This document shows, piece after piece, positions 58,529-64,000 of a stretch of 64,000 nucleotides of DNA. The translations under genes and the position numbers were made by a program. This DNA is from Deinandra increscens subsp. villosa. Taxonomy: Eukaryota > Streptophyta > Magnoliopsida > Asterales > Asteraceae. The stretch covers positions 68,597,095 through 68,661,094 of the forward strand of contig JBCNJP010000008.1 of NCBI GenBank assembly GCA_039602395.1. Reading direction: 5' to 3'. Under the pieces are notes generated by a model. The model was not told the origin of the DNA, did no database searches, and was given only the letters and a program-made list of their open reading frames with translations. Position 1 is the stretch's first letter. Every line of letters starts with the position of its first letter.

Positions 58529-60389
58529 TATTGGAACAATTGTCCTCCGGTCCCCTTAATCACTCCTGCCACCTGCTCCTCAAATCCTTCAATTTGCATA
58601 CCAACACAAGCCCCGATTTGCACTGTACTCGTCACTTCCTCCTCCAGGCCCTTATCCACCTCCCTTGGTAGATTGGACGGTGGTCTCGGGACCTCCGTCG
58701 TCGATCTCCCACACAAAGATGAATTAGCCGATTCATTTTGGGATTGAGTACGAGAACTAACTCCTTTTCCTTTTGAGATCGAACGCCAAAATATCATCTT
58801 ACCCCCTCCACGATGAATCCGATTAGGTTGCTTCGTAGGTTTTGACGGCGTCCTGTGATACAAAGGAAGAGAAATGGTATCTTCACATTGGGAATTTGAC
58901 CCTCCTGAAATGGTCCCATTGAGATCAGGTAGATTGGGCTCCGAATGTATGATAGAATTTTGGGCTATCTCGAGTCCAGTCGGCCCACCATCTTATTCCC
59001 CAGGCCCAAAGATGGTTCCCTAGAGATGGTCCCCACACAGTTCTCCACCGCTTGATTTTCCTCAGCCACCAACTTACTGAATTGAATATCCTTTATTGGA
59101 GAGCACGTGCCGACATCCGCTTGTTCCCCATGTGGACTCCGCATGTCTTCTAAGACGGCGTCGCCGCCCAATCCTTCCAACGGATCGTCGGCGAGAAAAT
59201 CCGACTCCTCGTCTCCCCAGTCCTCCCCCAGTTCACCGCCGTCCCAACGCTCCCCCTCCTTTTCCGAATCATCGTCGGCGATGGGGTCCTGAAAGTGACC
59301 GGATTCCTCGTCGGTAAAACTAGGAAACCAAGGACTCGCATCTTCCTTTACCATTACTGTGTAATTCGTCCCCTTCCAGTTAATAATGATAGTTTCATCG
59401 ATCGTCTTCCATGATTCGGACAAAACATGGACGCTACCTCCTGAACAATCCTCAAGCAACCATGACGACTGAGCCGGCCAAACTATCATGTCGTAACCCT
59501 TCGCAATGGTATCGTACGTGATATCGTCCCTGAGGTGCAAGGGGACACCCAAGATCTTGAGGCCGGCAATCCGCAGTCTAGGGAACGTTTGTCCATTCCA
59601 CACCTCCAAAGAAACAAAAACCTTCTTCCACCATTGCTCACGGTTAGTTATGAACTTTTCAGCCCATTCTTGTTGATTAAACACCATCAACACGTGCAAA
59701 CCACCCACATACACAACGTCGAAATCTGCCCCTTCTCCGTCATGGCGTAGTAATTTGGTACCACATAGAGCCGGAGCATCAATCGCTTCCCCCAGCAAAG
59801 TTCTACCAAAGAATGAAGACGGATATGTCGCCGCCTCGTCCGGAATGACGAAAGATTTCCATTTGGACGACGCTGCTCCCCCGCTTTCCACCGTTAATTT
59901 ATGCGTCGCCGGAACATTACACACAGCATCACGAAACGATCTACTCACACCCGGTTGGACCAGATTGTGGTTGTCCACCACCACAGATTTTACAGTCGGT
60001 TTGTAAGCCAAAGGATTACTCCGTGCGAATTTTCCCGCCTTCAGCGGAGATCGAGGGATCTGGGAAAAATTAGCCTTCAGCATACAACCTCCCACCTTCA
60101 TAGCGTTCAGATTTTGCTCCAGCTTCTTGACATCCCCCACTTTGTTGAATCGGAGGAACCCGAACCGATCATTATTGAACCGCCATTTCCTTGCAATGTA
60201 AACGTCTTCAAGTGCCCCCAAGTGACGAGTTGCAAACCACAGATCTTCCTCCGAAATGGATTCCGGGAATCCACTGATGAAAAACGAATGTGTCAATCTG
60301 CCTCCCAATTGTCTCCGACGAACAGTCTGCCATCCCTCTCCGTCACTTAAATTTCCAGATCCTTCCAATCTCTCTCGCCCTCTCGCCAT
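58528..60389 (-). pseudogene. L1 ORF1: RNA-binding protein, one frameshift
   Basis: ATG at 60389 (MARGRERLEGSG). An RRM lies at about residues 33-112 (FFISGFPESISEEDLWFA, DRFGFLRF), followed by a plant ORF1 domain (ERWKSF-like region with VFVSLEVWNGQTFPRLR) and an acidic Asp/Glu-rich part. The first frame ends after 474 residues at 58965; coding features continue in another frame from about 58980 to TAA 58528-58530, giving about 620 residues in all. The product should coat element RNA. Confidence 0.85.
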
Positions 60390-60597
60390 TTCTCCAAGAC
60401 CAATTAGAAGCAGCTTGTATTACCACGCTCGAGCCACCCAATGGAGGATACGATCTCCGGTGAGGATGGGAAAACCCTAACAAAACCCACCGGAGAGATC
60501 ACTAACCCACTAAGCGGCGATAATGGACAATACCGGTGTGCTAATTAGTATTGGTTTTCAGAGGATCTATTTAGTTTCCGAAATTATATTTATATTC

Positions 60598-60809
60598 ATT
60601 TTCAGATTTTATCATCTTTCTTTTTTTACTTTTTATAAGCTCCAACTTTATAATAAATACATTATTACACGTTATTGGATTTAAAACTTAGAAGGATATT
60701 GAAGGCAAACGAGTAACAAGATACATCACTAAACTTTTTTGTACTTTTGCATAGAAAAACCAAGCCATTTAAAAACTATATTTATAGATCTATGTGTCAT
60801 GACATTACT
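60598..60809. other. Intergenic DNA
   Basis: AT-rich, no feature seen. Confidence 0.4.
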
Positions 60810-61473
60810 GTGAATGACATAATGTCATGACTTGTTGGACCCTGCCAAGTAGCTCGATAGCCTCAGGTACGAGAAAGCCAAAGGTATTAGAAACAATGGT
60901 ATAAACATGTGTTGGTTGTCAAAACATGCCTTCTCATGTTTGGCCATTTTGCATGAAGCGGCTTTCAAAGCAAACTGGTCTGTTGTAAAGGTATCTCATC
61001 GTAAGATCACAAGGGGGAAACCCCTACAAGATCCACACATGCATGTTTCCTCCATTCCATCTAAAGACCAAAGTGTCAGCTGTTTTGAGAGAGGATCTCC
61101 CTTCCAACGGATCGGTTAGGAAATTCACGAGGGCCTCTTTTTTTTTGGATAAATCCCGACACGCTTGAAAATATCAAAGAGGACATCCCTAACCAAATCG
61201 TGTTGGTACTTGAACCTGGGAAAATCCTTACAATGAACTGCATGCTCTCCGAAAAAAGTCCAGACATGTCTTGTGACAAACAGGGCATATCTCATCAATA
61301 GGAAATAGGGGGATCATGAGGCGGTATTTAAGGATAGAATAGTACTCTACCGGTAACATATGCTGACCTAACCCATCAATGGGAATAGCAAGGAGAAAAT
61401 CTTGGGCATGTTGAGCTTGGAGACATTTAAAAATGTCTTTTTGTCTGGTTGTCATTTCAAAGTATACTTTCAT
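60810..61473 (-). pseudogene. Decayed copy of a plant repeat-encoded protein (CPVC/HAVHC family)
   Basis: Minus-strand pieces in several frames: DFLLAIPIDGLGQHMLPVEY and CPVCHKTCLDF (61228-61473), HAVHCKDFPRFKYQHDLVRD (about 61180-61240), VNFLTDPLEGRSSLKTAD (about 61065-61120) and NTFGFLVPEAIELLGRVQ (about 60845-60895). I know this series from a repetitive, reverse-transcriptase-associated protein family common in legumes and composites. C-x2-C followed by H-x3-C suggests zinc binding. Several frameshifts and stops; no function. Confidence 0.55.
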
Positions 61474-61638
61474 TTCTTGAACAATTTTACTACGACCTCA
61501 TGATCAAGTGGTTTGGTTTTAGCGATGGTTATAGGATGGTTTCAGTTTTCAAGTTCAAATCCTAGGGGCGCATTTAGTTGTGGAAAATGTTTTCTAGTTT
61601 TATCTTTCTATTATTTTAGAAAATGGAAGGGGTTTTCC
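61474..61638. other. Short intergenic DNA
   Basis: No feature seen. Confidence 0.3.
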
Positions 61639-62330
61639 TGTTGGATATTGTATGTTTAGACCCGACAAAATCAAGGACCCGACCAGGTTGTGACCTGTAA
61701 CAGTTACACCGAGGGCAACTAGAATTTATATCGCTTAACTAATTAACCGATATTATACGAAAACCGAATAACTAGTTAGATGTAATTTATGTTATTTATA
61801 AATAATTAGTCATTAAACGTTATTATTAATTTATTAATAATAACTAGCAGAAAATAATTATTACCAGTTAATAACTCAAGTCAGTGAAATAATAATACTG
61901 ATTATTATTATTATTTAAATAAACTAGATTTATTTAATTAGTTTATTTAACTAGTGGATGGACATTATTCAGTTTAAATAAATCTATTTAACTGATAATT
62001 AATCAAGACTCGAATGGATAAACATAGGAGAATAAACAAGTGTGATGTATCCACAATTGCTTGGAGGATAAGCCTCAAACAATTAAATAAATCGGTTATG
62101 GTATATCCATAATTGGTTTATGGTGGCTATAAATATGGAACCTAAATAAGGATCTAGGGTTACAGTTTTTCTCCTCCCTACTCCCTAGCCACATAAAACT
62201 TTTGGTCCCTCCCTCTCTCTCTCCGCGATCACTGTCGGCCACCACCCTAGCCGCCGTCCACCACCGGTCGTGAACCAACCTCCGGTCGTGAACCTGCTCC
62301 CCATTGTGTAGTGGATGGAGCCCCTTGTGG
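61639..62330 (+). mobile_element. LTR-like DNA
   Basis: Starts TGTTGGATATTGTATG, is rich in 'attaattatttaaat' and has a TATA-like 'ctataaatatgg' (about 62129) followed by a CT-rich leader-like stretch 'ctccctctctctctccgcg' (62208-62226). This resembles U3-R-U5 of a plant LTR, but no partner LTR, primer site or end is visible. Confidence 0.35.
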
Positions 62331-62365
62331 GCGTTATGCGCCATGTGGCGTCCACGTCAGCATGA

Positions 62366-62430
62366 GGGGCTCCATGGCAAAAGTGGTGTAGTGGGGCTCC
62401 ATGGCAAAAGTGGTGTAGTGGGGCTCCATG
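62366..62430. repeat. 27-bp tandem repeat in a probable Harbinger end
   Basis: GGGGCTCCATGG plus CAAAAGTGGTGTAGT is repeated at 62366-62392 and 62393-62419, then a partial third copy. Words such as GGGCGTTATGCGCC (62327-62340) resemble Harbinger subterminal DNA. Confidence 0.8.
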
Positions 62431-62514
62431 TATAACCCCCCTACCAAACATTACCTAATTATTTTTTTAATCATTTTTTATATAATTTAGTATTAAACAT
62501 ATTAAAAACTAAAA

Positions 62515-62625
62515 TTAAAAAAAAAACAAACATGGAAATTAAAAAAAAAACAAACATGGAAATTAAAAAAAACAAACCTACATTCTTAAAAAAAAAAAAA
62601 CATGACAATTAAAAAAAACAAACAT
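62515..62625. repeat. A-rich 24-bp tandem repeat
   Basis: Three to four diverged copies of AAATTAAAAAAAAAACAAAC plus ATGG. Confidence 0.8.
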
Positions 62626-63972
62626 CTAAAGGCCATATTCTTTCATGATATCCGCTCGAATTTGCAACGCGAGGCTACGAGCGGGTTCGTCTTCGGGTAG
62701 CGGTTGCATGAGCCTCTCCAACGCTTATTCTTTTTTCCGAGCTTTAACGGCATTGATTTGTTCTCTCTTAAGTGACAAAAAATCATCAAAACGTTCGCGC
62801 ATTTCTTCATGTCGAACGGAGTAGTCGGAGGATGGTGCTTGACTTGTCGATGAGGAGGTCGCTCGTTTCCCCTTCTCATTTGCCTTTGCCTTATCCCTAC
62901 CCATCGCCCTAGGCCGCTCGATTTCGACATCTTAGTCGTAGTCGTTCACGTCATTCAAATCAAATGCTCGTGCGTCGGACACATTAGGGGAGTCGCTGGC
63001 GGCGGCGGAAGACGACGTTTTTGATTTTTTACTTGGTCATCTTGTCGGCTTTGAGAGATCAGATTGATTCATCCACTTTGGTGCATCGCGAACCACTTCC
63101 CAAGCCTTGAGGTTGTTAAACGCCGGCCCGGTCGCGCGATACTCCGCCAATGCTGCTATGATGATGTCTTGGTCGTCCGCACCGCACGGTCGAGCACTTT
63201 TAATCCGACCGTATACGTTGGAAAAAGCTTTCATCCTCTTGTTCATTTCCGTCCACTTTCCCGAGAACGAATCGTTAGGTCGGTACGGTTCCTGTTTCAT
63301 TTGAGCGAAAAACTTTTGACGAATTTGCGACCAAAAAGTCACAAGGTCTTGACTATTACCTACGTTTACACAAAAGTTATAAAGTTATTATAAAATATTT
63401 ATAAAAAAATTATAAAAGTATTATTATAAAATATAAATAAAACATATTTATAAAAAAATTAAAGAAGTAATATTTACCGTGAATAGGATCCTCCGACGTG
63501 TCAAGCCACGCTCGAGCTAGTGCGATTTCCTCTCCTCGGTCCAATGTTGAACAACTTTTCGTTGTCTCGGTTCCCCGGCGTCTTTTTTCTTGTGAGATCG
63601 CCGTTTTCTCGGTCCAATCGGCGCCGCCTCCTCTTGCGTCTCCGGAACCGCCTCGGGTTCGTCCGGGGAAACCAAAATGGGTTCTTGTGAAGACGGGCGG
63701 GAAGATTGGGTAGGAGAAGGAGAAGGAGATGGAGATGGAAAATTTTGAAACGGTGGATAACCTTGGCCCGTTTGAAATGGTGCGTAGTTTTGTTGCGAGT
63801 ACGAGTTGAAGCCGAAGTTTTGATAAGGGAAAGATGGGAAGGATTGTGGCGGGGGCGGCATGTTCGCAACATACGCGAACAAACCATCGTCACGCGGTTG
63901 TTGCTCGGGATCGTTTGCTCGTCGCGGGGCTTGGAAGCGTGGGTTTGACGAAGGTCCACCACGGGGAAACAT
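62626..63972 (-). pseudogene. Harbinger ORF1: Myb/SANT-like protein, broken
   Basis: ATG at 63972 (MFPRGGPSSNPRFQ). Exon 1 is Pro/Gln/Phe-rich, then RKRRSHKKK and a Myb-like helix (HWTEE ... LARAWLDTSEDPIHG) interrupted by a frameshift near 63540. Donor after about 63481, acceptor near 63361. Exon 2 reads VTFWSQIRQKFFAQMKQEPY, NDSFSGKWTEMNKRMKAFSN and KAWEVVRDAPKW, the NAM-associated/Myb module of plant Harbinger ORF1. The frame then meets TGA 63037-63039, TAA 62932-62934 and TAA 62725-62727 before the normal-looking end (stop 62626-62628) with FDLNDVNDYD and RPRAMGRDKAKA. The partner ORF1 product helps the transposase bind DNA. The start of the window carries a Harbinger transposase on the same strand, from another copy. 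Confidence 0.8.
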
Positions 63973-64000
63973 TTTGATTGTAGGTAGAGAGAATTTTAAA

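Larger units (their letters stand above)
55061..60583 (-). mobile_element. Full-length L1-type LINE
   Basis: 5.5 kb between 14-bp target duplications. On the minus strand: leader (60583-60390), ORF1, ORF2, 3' UTR with an AATAAAA signal just before an A9 tail (T9 at 55061-55069 on the plus strand). Domain order RRM-ORF1, endonuclease, reverse transcriptase, zinc-binding tail is that of plant L1 elements. Several breaks make it immobile as assembled. Confidence 0.95.
55047..60597. repeat. 14-bp target-site duplication of the L1 insertion
   Basis: TTATATTTATATTC occurs at 55047-55060 and 60584-60597, directly flanking the element. Confidence 0.9.

Overview
The window is nuclear DNA of a flowering plant, most likely a eudicot. 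Genes have many short AT-rich GT-AG introns, the recognisable host genes are plant families (GDSL lipase, NAT11 transporter, class VI receptor-like cytoplasmic kinase), and most of the sequence is plant transposable elements nested in one another. The repeat families resemble those I know from Asteraceae, but that placement is an impression. Two runs of exactly 500 N (23324-23823 and 43299-43798) are placeholder assembly gaps.

Layout. 1-513: 5' end of a PIF/Harbinger transposase gene on the minus strand. 752-1958: TATA box and an intronless GDSL esterase/lipase. About 2090-2768: terminus of a CACTA element. 4884-10022: a complete, young Ty1/copia element with 522-bp LTRs and target duplication ATCAT. 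10529-23291: a 12.8-kb Mutator-like element (MULE) with about 1.07-kb terminal inverted repeats (TIRs), a FAR1-type transposase gene on the plus strand and a convergent Ulp1-type (C48) protease gene on the minus strand; it also holds a 1.07-kb near-perfect palindrome over transposase exon 1. 23302: start of a second MULE end, then a gap. 23824-26904 and 39841-43298: remains of Ty3/gypsy-type sequence, split by a 12.9-kb Sirevirus-like copia element (26905-39840, target duplication GAACC) whose 5' LTR carries a 662-bp hAT-type element. 43799-about 44500: 3' end of another copia element. 44980-45775: foldback element in front of NAT11. 46140-49577: NAT11, 10 exons. 51070-54698: seven-exon cytoplasmic kinase gene on the minus strand. 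55061-60583: full-length L1-type LINE on the minus strand with a 14-bp target duplication, about 130 bp upstream of the kinase TATA box. 60810-61473: decayed fragment of a plant repeat protein. 61639-64000: LTR-like sequence and a broken Harbinger Myb-like ORF1 on the minus strand.

How the parts relate. Three host genes are intact. All large mobile-element genes carry at least one break, several in homopolymer runs, so either recent decay or base-level assembly error is possible. The most unusual object is the MULE. Both TIRs carry what looks like the same leader exon with a splice donor at about 448 bp from the tip, feeding transcription inward from both ends to the transposase and the protease. 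A long hairpin-forming duplication sits over the first transposase exon. Its non-coding DNA repeatedly contains a 16-bp dyad, GTTACA-N4-TGTAAC, that no ordinary feature explains.
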